Positions 1 through 6,639 of a stretch of 64,000 nt of DNA are shown in pieces. The notes under the pieces were generated by a model that did no database searches, was not told the DNA's origin, and saw nothing but the letters and a program-made list of their open reading frames with translations. Position 1 is the first letter of the stretch; each line of letters starts with the position of its first letter. This DNA comes from Brevundimonas sp. Lineage in GTDB: Bacteria > Pseudomonadota > Alphaproteobacteria > Caulobacterales > Caulobacteraceae. The stretch covers positions 1-64,000 of the forward strand of contig NZ_JAUSOE010000104.1 in the NCBI RefSeq assembly GCF_030656255.1, given 5' to 3'. The position numbers and the translations under genes are program-made.

Positions 1-1376
1 CCGCCGTTGGCGGGCAGCTTGCGGCCGACCAAGTCCAGCGCCTGGATGCCGTTCGTGCCCTCGTAGATCATGGTGATGCGCGCATCACGCAGATACTGGC
101 TGGCCGGGAAGTGTTCGGTATAGCCCGAACCGCCGTGGACCTGCATCGCCAGCGAGGCCACGTGGAAGCCCTTGTCGGTCAGATAGGCCTTCAGCACGGG
201 CGTCAGCAGGCCCATGTAGTCCTTGGCCTTGGTCGCCACGGCCTCGTCTTCCGACTTCTCCAGATCGGCGTGCAGCGCGGTCCACAGGATGAAGGCCTGA
301 CCGCCTTCGACGAAGGCCTTGGCCTCCAGCAGCATGCGGCGCACGTCGGGGTGGACGATGATCGGATCGGCCGGACCTTCGGGGTTCTTGGGTCCGGTCA
401 GGCTGCGGCCCTGCAGGCGGTCCTTGGCGAACTCGGCGGCGGCCTGATAGGCGGCGGTGCCGATGGCCAGGCCTTGCAGGCCGGTGCCCAGGCGGGCCTC
501 GTTCATGACCACGAACATGTTGTTCATGCCACGGCCTTCTTCGCCCAGCAGCCAGCCCTTGGCGCCGTCATATTGCATCACGGCGGTGGCGTTGCCGTGG
601 ATGCCCATCTTGTGCTCCAGGCCGGCGCATTCGAGGGTGTTGCGCTCGCCCAGCGAGCCGTCCTCGTTGACCAGGTATTTGGGCACGACGAACAGGGACA
701 GGCCCTTGATGCCCGGAACCGCGCCTTCGATACGGGCCAGGACGGTGTGGATGATGTTGTCCGAGAAGTCGTGCTCGCCCGCCGAGATCCAGATCTTCTG
801 GCCGGTGATCGAGAAGCTGCCGTCGTCATTGCGCACGGCCTTGGTGCGGACCATGCCCAGGTCCGTGCCGCACTGGGGCTCGGTCAGGTTCATGGTGCCC
901 GACCATTCGCCCGAGACCATCTTGGGCAGGTATTTGGCCTTGATCTCGTCCGAGGCGCTGGCGTGGATGCCGGCGTAGGCCGAGGCGGTCAGGCCGGGAT
1001 ACATGGAGAAGGCCGCCGAGGCGCCGGCTGTCATCTGGCCGAAGGCGGAGGCGACGATGCTGGGCATGCCCTGGCCGCCGTAGGCCGGGTCGGCGGCCAG
1101 CGCCATCCAGCCGGCGTCCGACATGGCCTTATAGGCTTCCTTCCAGCCCTTGGGCCCGGTGACGACGCCGCCTTCGGACCAGTGACAGCCTTCCTTGTCG
1201 CCCGGATTGTTGATCGGAGCGATGACCTCGTCGGCGAACTTGCCGCCCTCTTCCAGGATCTGGTTGACCAGGTCGGACGAGACGTCCTGGAAGCCGGGCT
1301 GGTTGGTGTAGCGGTCGATCTCCAGCACTTCATTCAGGATGAAGGTGAAATCGCGGACGGGCGACTTATAGGCCAT
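1..1376 (-). CDS. Acyl-CoA dehydrogenase, 3' end outside window
   Basis: FAD-dependent acyl-CoA dehydrogenase of the long form that carries an extra C-terminal domain (DmdC-like group). I translated it by hand because it runs off the left edge and is missing from the ORF track. It starts MAYKSPVRDFTFILNEVL. The substrate and FAD region reads MNLTEPQCGTDLGMVRTKA and GQKIWISAGEHD. The YEGTNGIQALDLVGRK block holds the Glu that serves as catalytic base in short- and medium-chain members. About 458 residues are visible, and the family is usually near 590, so the C-terminal domain lies beyond base 1. The start is 3 nt after the MerR stop, so the two genes form one operon, probably for fatty-acid or branched-chain acyl-CoA catabolism. 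The exact substrate cannot be told from sequence. Confidence 0.9.
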   Translation of the reverse strand, partial: MAYKSPVRDFTFILNEVLEIDRYTNQPGFQDVSSDLVNQILEEGGKFADEVIAPINNPGDKEGCHWSEGGVVTGPKGWKEAYKAMSDAGWMALAADPAYGGQGMPSIVASAFGQMTAGASAAFSMYPGLTASAYAGIHASASDEIKAKYLPKMVSGEWSGTMNLTEPQCGTDLGMVRTKAVRNDDGSFSITGQKIWISAGEHDFSDNIIHTVLARIEGAVPGIKGLSLFVVPKYLVNEDGSLGERNTLECAGLEHKMGIHGNATAVMQYDGAKGWLLGEEGRGMNNMFVVMNEARLGTGLQGLAIGTAAYQAAAEFAKDRLQGRSLTGPKNPEGPADPIIVHPDVRRMLLEAKAFVEGGQAFILWTALHADLEKSEDEAVATKAKDYMGLLTPVLKAYLTDKGFHVASLAMQVHGGSGYTEHFPASQYLRDARITMIYEGTNGIQALDLVGRKLPANG

Positions 1377-1379
1377 GGG

Positions 1380-1859
1380 TCAGGCTCTCGCTTTGAAGGG
1401 GTGATGGTCGTGGTTGAGGCGTGCGCGCAGCAACTTCTCATAGTCTTCGGCGCCGGGCAGCAGGTCCGGTCGGTGTTCGCCCAGCTTGGACTCCATCCAG
1501 GCGCAGGCGTCCTCCGCCGTCTGGATCGCGCCCTCGATGTCTTCCAGCTGCTGTTTCAACGCTGCGATCTGGGCGCGGTGGCGACGCAGGGCCACCGCCA
1601 TCTGGTGGACGTTGTGATCCTTGCGGTCATACAGGTCCAGCATCTCCTGGATTTCCTGCAGGGTGAAGCCGATGCGGCGGCCTCTCAGGATCAGTTTCAG
1701 CCGCGCGCGGTCGCGCGAATCATAGACGCGCGTCTGTCCCTTGCGGGCCGGCGTCAGCAGACCCTTGTCCTCATAGAATCTGAGGGCGCGGGCCGTGGCG
1801 TCGAACTCGCGGCACAGCTGGCGGATGGAATAGGTGCGGTGGTCGTCGGCGGTGGCCAT
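1380..1859 (-). CDS. MerR-family regulator, LiuR-like
   Basis: DNA-binding regulator of 159 aa. The N-terminal MerR winged helix is visible (YSIRQLCREFDATARALRFYEDKGLL, then RVYDSRDRARLKLILRGRRIGFTLQEI). A coiled-coil dimerisation helix follows (HQMAVALRRHRAQIAALKQQLEDIEGAI). It lacks the Cys ligands of metal-sensing MerR proteins. Its place ahead of an acyl-CoA dehydrogenase gene fits the LiuR-type regulators of branched-chain amino acid or fatty acid breakdown. Two palindromic operators sit 14-55 nt upstream of the start, so autoregulation of the operon is likely. The start is ATG. Assignment to LiuR rather than another MerR subgroup is inference. Confidence 0.85.
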   Translation of the reverse strand: MATADDHRTYSIRQLCREFDATARALRFYEDKGLLTPARKGQTRVYDSRDRARLKLILRGRRIGFTLQEIQEMLDLYDRKDHNVHQMAVALRRHRAQIAALKQQLEDIEGAIQTAEDACAWMESKLGEHRPDLLPGAEDYEKLLRARLNHDHHPFKARA

Positions 1860-1872
1860 GGCGACATCATAA

Positions 1873-1914
1873 CTTTACGTGCGCGTAAAGGAAAGGCTTT
1901 ACGTGCGCGTAAGG
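1873..1914. promoter_or_regulatory. Tandem LiuR-type operators
   Basis: Two copies of CTTTACG-TGCG-CGTAA(A/G)G lie at 1873-1890 and 1897-1914, 24 bp apart. The first is a perfect 7-bp inverted repeat around a 4-bp centre, and the second has one arm mismatch. The TTTACG...CGTAAA form matches the published style of LiuR sites in proteobacteria (recalled, not searched). They are the only such sites seen and lie directly upstream of the MerR gene. Confidence 0.75.
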
Positions 1915-2039
1915 GTAAGCTTTCGCTGAGGCGGGCGGCAGGCAAAGAAAAGCCCGGAGCCTGGGGGGAGAAGGCTCCGGGCGCGACACACCGGGACAGG
2001 AGGGGGGAGAGGGCCCGGCGATCGATCTCTAAATGCGGT

Positions 2040-2513
2040 TCAGGCCGTGCGGCGACCCAGCAGAACCGGGAGGGTGAAGCCCAGCAGAATGAGGTTGACC
2101 ACGGCCAGGCCGATGTCCTGGCTGAGGGCGTGGATGATCAGCATGGTCGATTCCAGCACGATCAGACCGGCGGCCGAGGTCAGCAGCAGGGGCCGTCCGA
2201 CGCGCCACGAGATCAGCGGCGCCAGGACGCCCAGCGCCAGCACCAGTTCGACCATGCCCAGGCCGCGCACCATGTTCTCGGGCGCGACGGCGGGCCAGCC
2301 CATCAGGGTGATGAGGTTGGTCATCGGCTCGGTCAGCTTGGCGTAGCCGGCGGCGATGAAGAACATCGCGATCCAGCCCTGCAGCGTCCACAGGGTGATG
2401 TTCTTGTAGGCGGCGCGGCTGCGGCCTGGGCGACGGGGAGATGTGTTGTGGTCATTGGGGAGGGACCTGATTGGTAACAGTTGCGATATCGGATTGAGCG
2501 TCTCCGTTCGCAA
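2040..2513 (-). CDS. DoxX-like membrane protein
   Basis: Small inner-membrane protein of the DoxX-like group with about four hydrophobic segments: TLQGWIAMFFIAAGYAKL, MVELVLALGVLAPLI, LLLTSAAGLIVLESTMLII and LAVVNLILLGFTLPVLL. The GYAKLTEPM motif after the first helix is typical of the family. The role is unknown. The track start is a TTG (2513) without a visible ribosome binding site. Another frame offers MTTTHLPVAQAAAAPP from an ATG at 2455, which reads like a natural N-terminus, so either the start is internal or a 1-nt shift exists near 2410-2425. The body from residue 36 onward is secure. Confidence 0.75.
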   Translation of the reverse strand: MRTETLNPISQLLPIRSLPNDHNTSPRRPGRSRAAYKNITLWTLQGWIAMFFIAAGYAKLTEPMTNLITLMGWPAVAPENMVRGLGMVELVLALGVLAPLISWRVGRPLLLTSAAGLIVLESTMLIIHALSQDIGLAVVNLILLGFTLPVLLGRRTA

Positions 2514-2542
2514 GGGGGGATGTAGAGGCCCTTTCGATATTT

Positions 2543-2584
2543 GTCATCAGACGATGACATCAATCGATGACATCAGTTGATGAC
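2543..2584. repeat. 13-bp repeats with dyad symmetry upstream of the DoxX-like gene
   Basis: GATGACATCAATC (2553), GATGACATCAGTT (2566) and GATGAC (2579) follow each other at 13-bp steps. They are preceded by GTCATC-AGAC-GATGAC, a 6-bp inverted repeat at 2543-2558. The core GATG-A-CATC is itself an odd palindrome. This looks like an operator array. No dedicated regulator gene adjoins it except the small XRE gene about 90 bp away. Confidence 0.6.
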
Positions 2585-2674
2585 TTTGTGTTTCAGGGGC
2601 GGCGCGAGTGGCCCGATTCGCGCCGCCCCTGCAACGGGTTCGGACGATATTTCGACCGATCAGGGTTCGTCCGG

Positions 2675-2896
2675 TCAGGTCTCTTCAGGCTGGGGGCCCG
2701 GCGTCTGGACGATCAGGTCGCCGGGCTGGCAATCCAGCTCGCGGCACAGGGCGTCCAGGGTCGAGAAGCGGACGGCGCGGGCCTTGCCGGTCTTCAGGAT
2801 CGACAGATTGGCCAGGGTCAGTCCGACGCGGTCGGACAGTTCGGTCAGGGACATGCGGCGTTCGAGCAGCAGCCGGTCCAGTTGGATCATGATCAT
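2675..2896 (-). CDS. Small XRE-family (YozG-like) regulator
   Basis: A 73-aa Cro/CI-type helix-turn-helix protein. The HTH is RRMSLTELSDRVGLTLANLSILKTGKARAVRFSTLDALCRELDCQPGDLI, which is nearly the whole protein. Such short regulators are commonly encoded next to a DUF2975 membrane protein, as here (10-nt gap, same strand). The ribosome binding site GAGGGG before the first ATG overlaps the stop codon of the DUF2975 gene, which suggests translational coupling. It probably represses its own operon through the palindromes at 3492-3528. Its signal is unknown. Confidence 0.85.
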   Translation of the reverse strand: MIMIQLDRLLLERRMSLTELSDRVGLTLANLSILKTGKARAVRFSTLDALCRELDCQPGDLIVQTPGPQPEET

Positions 2897-2906
2897 GGCG
2901 CGCCCC

Positions 2907-3434
2907 TCAGACCGTGGTCAGATGTTCGTCGCGCATGGCCGAGCCCTGGCGGAAGACCTCGGCCAGGATGAAGACCACGAGGATGCCCAGCCAGGACCCC
3001 AGGTCGAAGTCATAGTCGGACGGCGACTGGCCGATGGCTTGAGGCGCGACGAAGACCAGCAGCAAGGCGGTCAACTGGATTCCAATCAGGCCGAAGCCCA
3101 CGGCCTGAAGCCGTTTGACGTTAGCGAACTCGAAGGCGTCGCCCTGATTGACCGACAACAGGATGCGCCGCAGCCGGTTGATGATCCACCAGGTGAAGCC
3201 GCAGGCCAGGAAGGCGCCCAGCAAGGTCAGCCTGCCCGTCATTTCGAAATTGGTATGGGAATCGACGTCTACGCCTTTTAACCCGTCCATCAGGCCTGCG
3301 CCGAAGCTTGGAAAGATCAGGCTGACGACCAAGGCGCCCCCGACCGCGATGGCGCCGATCATCACGAAGATGTTTCCAAAACCCAAGACCAGACGCACTG
3401 CGCTGGCGATGGATCGCTTACCGATCATTTTCAT
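2907..3434 (-). CDS. DUF2975 integral membrane protein
   Basis: A 175-aa inner-membrane protein with four predicted helices (FVMIGAIAVGGALVVSLIF, LTLLGAFLACGFTWWII, LIGIQLTALLLVFVAP, GILVVFILAEVFRQG). The segment NRLRRILLSVNQGDAFEFANVKRLQAVG between helices 2 and 3 is the diagnostic DUF2975 motif (GDPF/GDAF...N..RL..IG). It is the first gene of a two-gene operon with the XRE regulator. Function is unknown for the family, and sensing of an envelope state and relay to the XRE partner is only a guess. Confidence 0.88.
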   Translation of the reverse strand: MKMIGKRSIASAVRLVLGFGNIFVMIGAIAVGGALVVSLIFPSFGAGLMDGLKGVDVDSHTNFEMTGRLTLLGAFLACGFTWWIINRLRRILLSVNQGDAFEFANVKRLQAVGFGLIGIQLTALLLVFVAPQAIGQSPSDYDFDLGSWLGILVVFILAEVFRQGSAMRDEHLTTV

Positions 3435-3491
3435 TTTTCGTCACTCCAATCGGGTCGCCCTCCGCGACGCCTTCATGACTATCGATATGGA

Positions 3492-3528
3492 TTTATCGAT
3501 AAACGGGCAAGAAAATTATCGATAAACG
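3492..3528. promoter_or_regulatory. Palindromic TTTATCGATAAA sites
   Basis: A perfect 12-bp palindrome TTTATCGATAAA lies at 3492-3503. TTATCGATAAACG is repeated at 3516-3528, 23 bp downstream, and a third ATCGAT lies at 3481-3486. The group is about 50-95 bp upstream of the DUF2975 start codon. Placement and symmetry suggest operators of the XRE/DUF2975 operon. The binding protein is inferred from position only. Confidence 0.6.
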
Positions 3529-3553
3529 AGATGAAGCTTTCGTAAGATTCGGC

Positions 3554-4966
3554 TCAGGCGGTGAAGCCCCAGGCCGTGCGGGCGGCTTCCAGACGGGCCA
3601 GCTTGGCGTAGAAGGGCGCCCAGTCGTCGTCGGCGTCTATGGCGGCCCAGATCGTCTCGACCTCGTCGATCCGCATCTCCTCGGGCTCGCGGGCGGCGAA
3701 CATCGGGTGCTCCAGACGTTCGATCCGGTCGGGCTCATGCTCCAGCAGGGCGAAGCGGAAGGCGTCGAAGGCCTCGCCCTGGTACAGTTTCGCGCGCGGC
3801 CCTGACAGGGCGCGGGCGGACGAGGCGAAGCCCCCGAACCAGTCGAAGAAGACCGGCTCCCAGCGCAGGGCCTCGCCGCCTTCCCGCAGCAGGGCCAGGG
3901 TCGCATCCACCAGCCGCTGGTCCGCCGCCTCGCCCAGGCTCAACACGCCCAGCCGCATCAGGAAGGCCGCGCGCAGTTCGCGGATATAGGCGGGGCCGAA
4001 ACTGTTCAGGGCGTCCGTCAGGGGCTCGACCTCCGCCACCAGCTTCAGACAGCCGGCCAGTTGCGTCAGGTTCCAAAACACCGCCTCGGGCTGGCGCGCG
4101 AAGGCGTAGAGGCCCGTCTGGTCGAAATAGGCGGCGGTGAAGCCGGGATCATAGAAGGGCAGGAACCGCCAGGGGCCATAGTCGAAACTCTCGCCCGTGA
4201 CGTTCAGATTATCGGTGTTCAGCACCCCATGGACGAAGCCGGCCGCGATCCAGCGCGCGGTCAGTTTCGCCGAGGCCTCGACGACGGCGCGCAGCAGGCC
4301 GGGCGCGTCCCCGGCGGCGACCGTCGGATGATACAGGGTGCGGACGTGTTCGATCAGCGCCTCGATCTGATCCACGCGGCCCAGATAGGCCGCGCGCTGG
4401 AAGGTGCCGAAGCGGATATGGGAGTGGGACAGGCGCACCAGCACGGCCGAACGGGTCGGCGACGGCTCGTCGCCGCGTTCCAGCGCCTCGCCGGTCTCGA
4501 TCAGGGAAAAGGCCCGGCTGGTCGGCACGCCCTGGGCCTCCAGCATCGCGGCCGCCAGCACCTCGCGCATCCCGCCCTTCAGCGTCAGCCGCCCGTCGCC
4601 GCCGCGCGACCAGGGCGTCGTGCCCGAACCCTTGGTGCCTAAATCCAACAACCGGCCGGAGGCGTCGCGCATCTGCGCGGCCAGAAATCCGCGTCCGTCG
4701 CCCAGGTCCGGATTGTACTGGCGGAACTGGTGCCCGTGATAGCGCATGGCCAGGGGGCCGGGTTGTCCGGGCAGGGGGGCGAACCGGCCGAAGGCGGCGA
4801 TCCATTCGGCGTCGTCCAGCCCCTCCAGCCCCACCTCGGCGGCGGCGCGGTCGTTGCGGAACCTGAGCACGGCCTGCGGGAAATCGGCCGCCTGTACGGC
4901 GTCGGCGAAATCGGGACCCAGATCGAAGACGCGCGGTTCGGGGCGGTAGGCGGGGGAGGGGAGCAT
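3554..4966 (-). CDS. selO: Protein adenylyltransferase SelO (YdiU family)
   Basis: Pseudokinase-fold enzyme that transfers AMP from ATP to protein hydroxyls and acts in redox homeostasis (family knowledge). Diagnostic blocks are visible: YHGHQFRQYNPDLGDGRGF, DLGTKGSGTTPWSRGGDGRLTLKGG, the FSLIETGE strand, HGVLNTDNLNVTGESFDYGPW (catalytic and metal-binding Asn/Asp), and the conserved WNLTQLA. I start at the internal ATG 4966 (MLPSPAYRPEPRVFDLG, about 470 aa), which is the usual family length. The track start at 5065 would run the gene into the leader of the divergent nhaA. The SelO selenocysteine near the C-terminus of some homologues is not present here. Confidence 0.93.
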   Translation of the reverse strand: MLPSPAYRPEPRVFDLGPDFADAVQAADFPQAVLRFRNDRAAAEVGLEGLDDAEWIAAFGRFAPLPGQPGPLAMRYHGHQFRQYNPDLGDGRGFLAAQMRDASGRLLDLGTKGSGTTPWSRGGDGRLTLKGGMREVLAAAMLEAQGVPTSRAFSLIETGEALERGDEPSPTRSAVLVRLSHSHIRFGTFQRAAYLGRVDQIEALIEHVRTLYHPTVAAGDAPGLLRAVVEASAKLTARWIAAGFVHGVLNTDNLNVTGESFDYGPWRFLPFYDPGFTAAYFDQTGLYAFARQPEAVFWNLTQLAGCLKLVAEVEPLTDALNSFGPAYIRELRAAFLMRLGVLSLGEAADQRLVDATLALLREGGEALRWEPVFFDWFGGFASSARALSGPRAKLYQGEAFDAFRFALLEHEPDRIERLEHPMFAAREPEEMRIDEVETIWAAIDADDDWAPFYAKLARLEAARTAWGFTA

Positions 4967-5080
4967 GGGGGCTAGGTGCGACCGCCGCATCTGTTTCGCA
5001 AGTCGCCTATGGTGACGGTTTCTGTTGAACCTCTCGGCCCATGCCGTATTCTTGTCGGCAGACATCAGGTCGCGCTTGCG

Positions 5081-5182
5081 GCCAGGCCGGCGCCGTCTTC
5101 ACACGATGAAGCGGCGAATCCGGTCCGACGCCCGTCGATAACCTGGCGTCACGACAGCTCATCCTTTCGATCGGAGGCCGCC
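5081..5182 (+). promoter_or_regulatory. Structured 5' leader of nhaA, possible nhaA-type riboswitch
   Basis: The untranslated stretch before nhaA can fold. An outer stem GCCAGG (5081-5086)/CCTGGC (5142-5147) encloses two hairpins. One is CGCCG(U)CUUC-ACACGAU-GAAGCGGCG (5091-5116) and the other CGAC-GCCC-GUCG (5126-5137). The RBS lies inside the GC-rich tail GGAGGCCGCC (5173-5182), abutting the GTG start. Structured RNAs upstream of nhaA (the nhaA-I and nhaA-II motifs, reported as Li+ riboswitches) occur in alphaproteobacteria. Whether this belongs to either class was not tested, and GC-rich DNA folds easily by chance. Confidence 0.4.
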
Positions 5183-6421
5183 GTGGCGCGCAAACTGACT
5201 CTCGACTTCCTCAAGACCGAGGCCGCGTCCGGCTCGGCCCTGGCCCTGGCGGCCATCGCGGCGGTGCTGGTGGCCAACTCGCCCTGGTCGGCGGACTATT
5301 TCACCTGGCTGAAGAGCTATCATGTGCTTCAGATCGGTCCGATCCGGCTGGAGGAGTCGATCTCCGACTGGATCAAGGAAGGTCTGATGGCGATCTTCTT
5401 CCTCGTCGTGGGGTTGGAGATCAAATACGAGATCGTGCGCGGCGAGCTCAGCGATCCGCGCAAGCTGGCGACGCCGGTGCTGGCGGCCATCGGCGGCATG
5501 GCCGGGCCGGCCGCCGTCTATCTGGCGCTGTCGGCGACCATGGGGGCGCCCCATGCGGGCTGGCCCATTCCGCTGGCTACCGACATCGCCTTCGCCCTGG
5601 CCATCTTCGGCTTCGTCGGCAAGGGCCTGCCGTCGTCGCTGCGGGTCTTCCTGCTCACCCTGGCCATCGTCGACGACCTGGGCGCCATCGCCCTGATCGC
5701 CGTCCTGTTCAGCGAGGGCGCCAACTGGGCGCCGCTGTTCTGGGCCCTGGGCCTGATCGCTCTAGGGGGAGTGGTCGCGCACCGGATCCGCATTCCGACG
5801 CCCTTCTGGGTGCTGGGCTTTGCGGCGGTCTGGTATCTGACGGTCCTGTCGGGGCTGAGCACCTCGCTGACCGCCGTGGCCTTCGCCATGATCGTGCCGA
5901 TCGCGGCGCGCAAGGAAGATCGCCAGAGCCCGCTGAAGGAGGCGATGCACGACCTGCATCCGTGGAACGCCTTCCTGGTCCTTCCGCTGTTCGCCTTCGC
6001 CAAGGCGGGGGTCTCCTTCGCCGGCCTGACGATGGACCAGGCCTTCGCGCCCCTGGTCATCGCCATCGCCCTGGGCCTGTTCTTCGGCAAGCAGATCGGC
6101 GTGCTGGGCATGGCCTGGCTGGCCTCGGCGTTGCGGATCGGCGCCCGGCCGACTGACGCGACCTGGCTGCAGGTCTATGGCGTGTCGCTGCTGTGCGGGG
6201 TGGGCTTCACCATGAGCCTGTTCATCGGCGTCCTGGCCTTCCCCGGCGCGGTCGACTCGCCCGAACAGGTCGAGGTCAAGCTGGGCGTCATCGGCGGCTC
6301 GATCTTGTCGGCCGTGGCGGCGGCCCTGGTGCTGGGATTGGCAGGCCGGCGCCGCGTGACCGACCCGGCCGCTCTCAAGCCGGAGATTGAGCCGATCGGC
6401 TCGAAATCGGGTCAAAACTGA
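5183..6421 (+). CDS. nhaA: Na+/H+ antiporter NhaA
   Basis: Electrogenic sodium/proton antiporter of the inner membrane, used for pH and sodium homeostasis. Eleven or twelve hydrophobic segments are present. Signature motifs are ESISDWIKEGLMAIFFLVVGLEIKYEI, PLATDIAFALAIFGFVGKGLP and LAIVDDLGAIALIAVLF, whose paired Asp residues bind the ion. The C-terminal GVGFTMSLFIGVLAF block is typical. The ORF track opens at 4976, but the homologous part starts at a GTG at 5183 (VARKLTLDFLK). That start has GGAGG 5 nt upstream, giving 412 aa, close to the family norm of about 390. The gene is divergent from selO. Confidence 0.95.
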   Translation: MARKLTLDFLKTEAASGSALALAAIAAVLVANSPWSADYFTWLKSYHVLQIGPIRLEESISDWIKEGLMAIFFLVVGLEIKYEIVRGELSDPRKLATPVLAAIGGMAGPAAVYLALSATMGAPHAGWPIPLATDIAFALAIFGFVGKGLPSSLRVFLLTLAIVDDLGAIALIAVLFSEGANWAPLFWALGLIALGGVVAHRIRIPTPFWVLGFAAVWYLTVLSGLSTSLTAVAFAMIVPIAARKEDRQSPLKEAMHDLHPWNAFLVLPLFAFAKAGVSFAGLTMDQAFAPLVIAIALGLFFGKQIGVLGMAWLASALRIGARPTDATWLQVYGVSLLCGVGFTMSLFIGVLAFPGAVDSPEQVEVKLGVIGGSILSAVAAALVLGLAGRRRVTDPAALKPEIEPIGSKSGQN

Positions 6422-6639
6422 CGCAACGTCAGCATTTTATGTCGCTTCCTTGTCACAGCAGGGGTGAACTGCGGCGAAAAATCGTCGCGGCGAACAACGC
6501 TCGCTTGTACCCCGGGCCGAAGCGGGCTTAGCCTCCGCCATATTGAGCGCGTCTCCACGTAGAGGCGGGCCGAATGGGAACTAGGAAACGCTGCGGTCGC
6601 GCTCCGCGTGACCGGGCTTCAGAGCCGGGAGGACGCTTC

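Noticed and set aside
111-2477. 788-aa plus-strand ORF and other long antisense ORFs (for example 6619-9162 minus, 14279-16180 plus, 51506-54262 plus)
   Set aside because: They are antisense shadows of clear genes in GC-rich DNA, with Arg/Gly/Ala-biased composition and no domain patterns.
4976-5182. N-terminal extension of NhaA in the ORF track
   Set aside because: Residues 1-69 do not resemble NhaA, lack an RBS and lie in the divergent selO promoter/leader. GTG 5183 with GGAGG is better.
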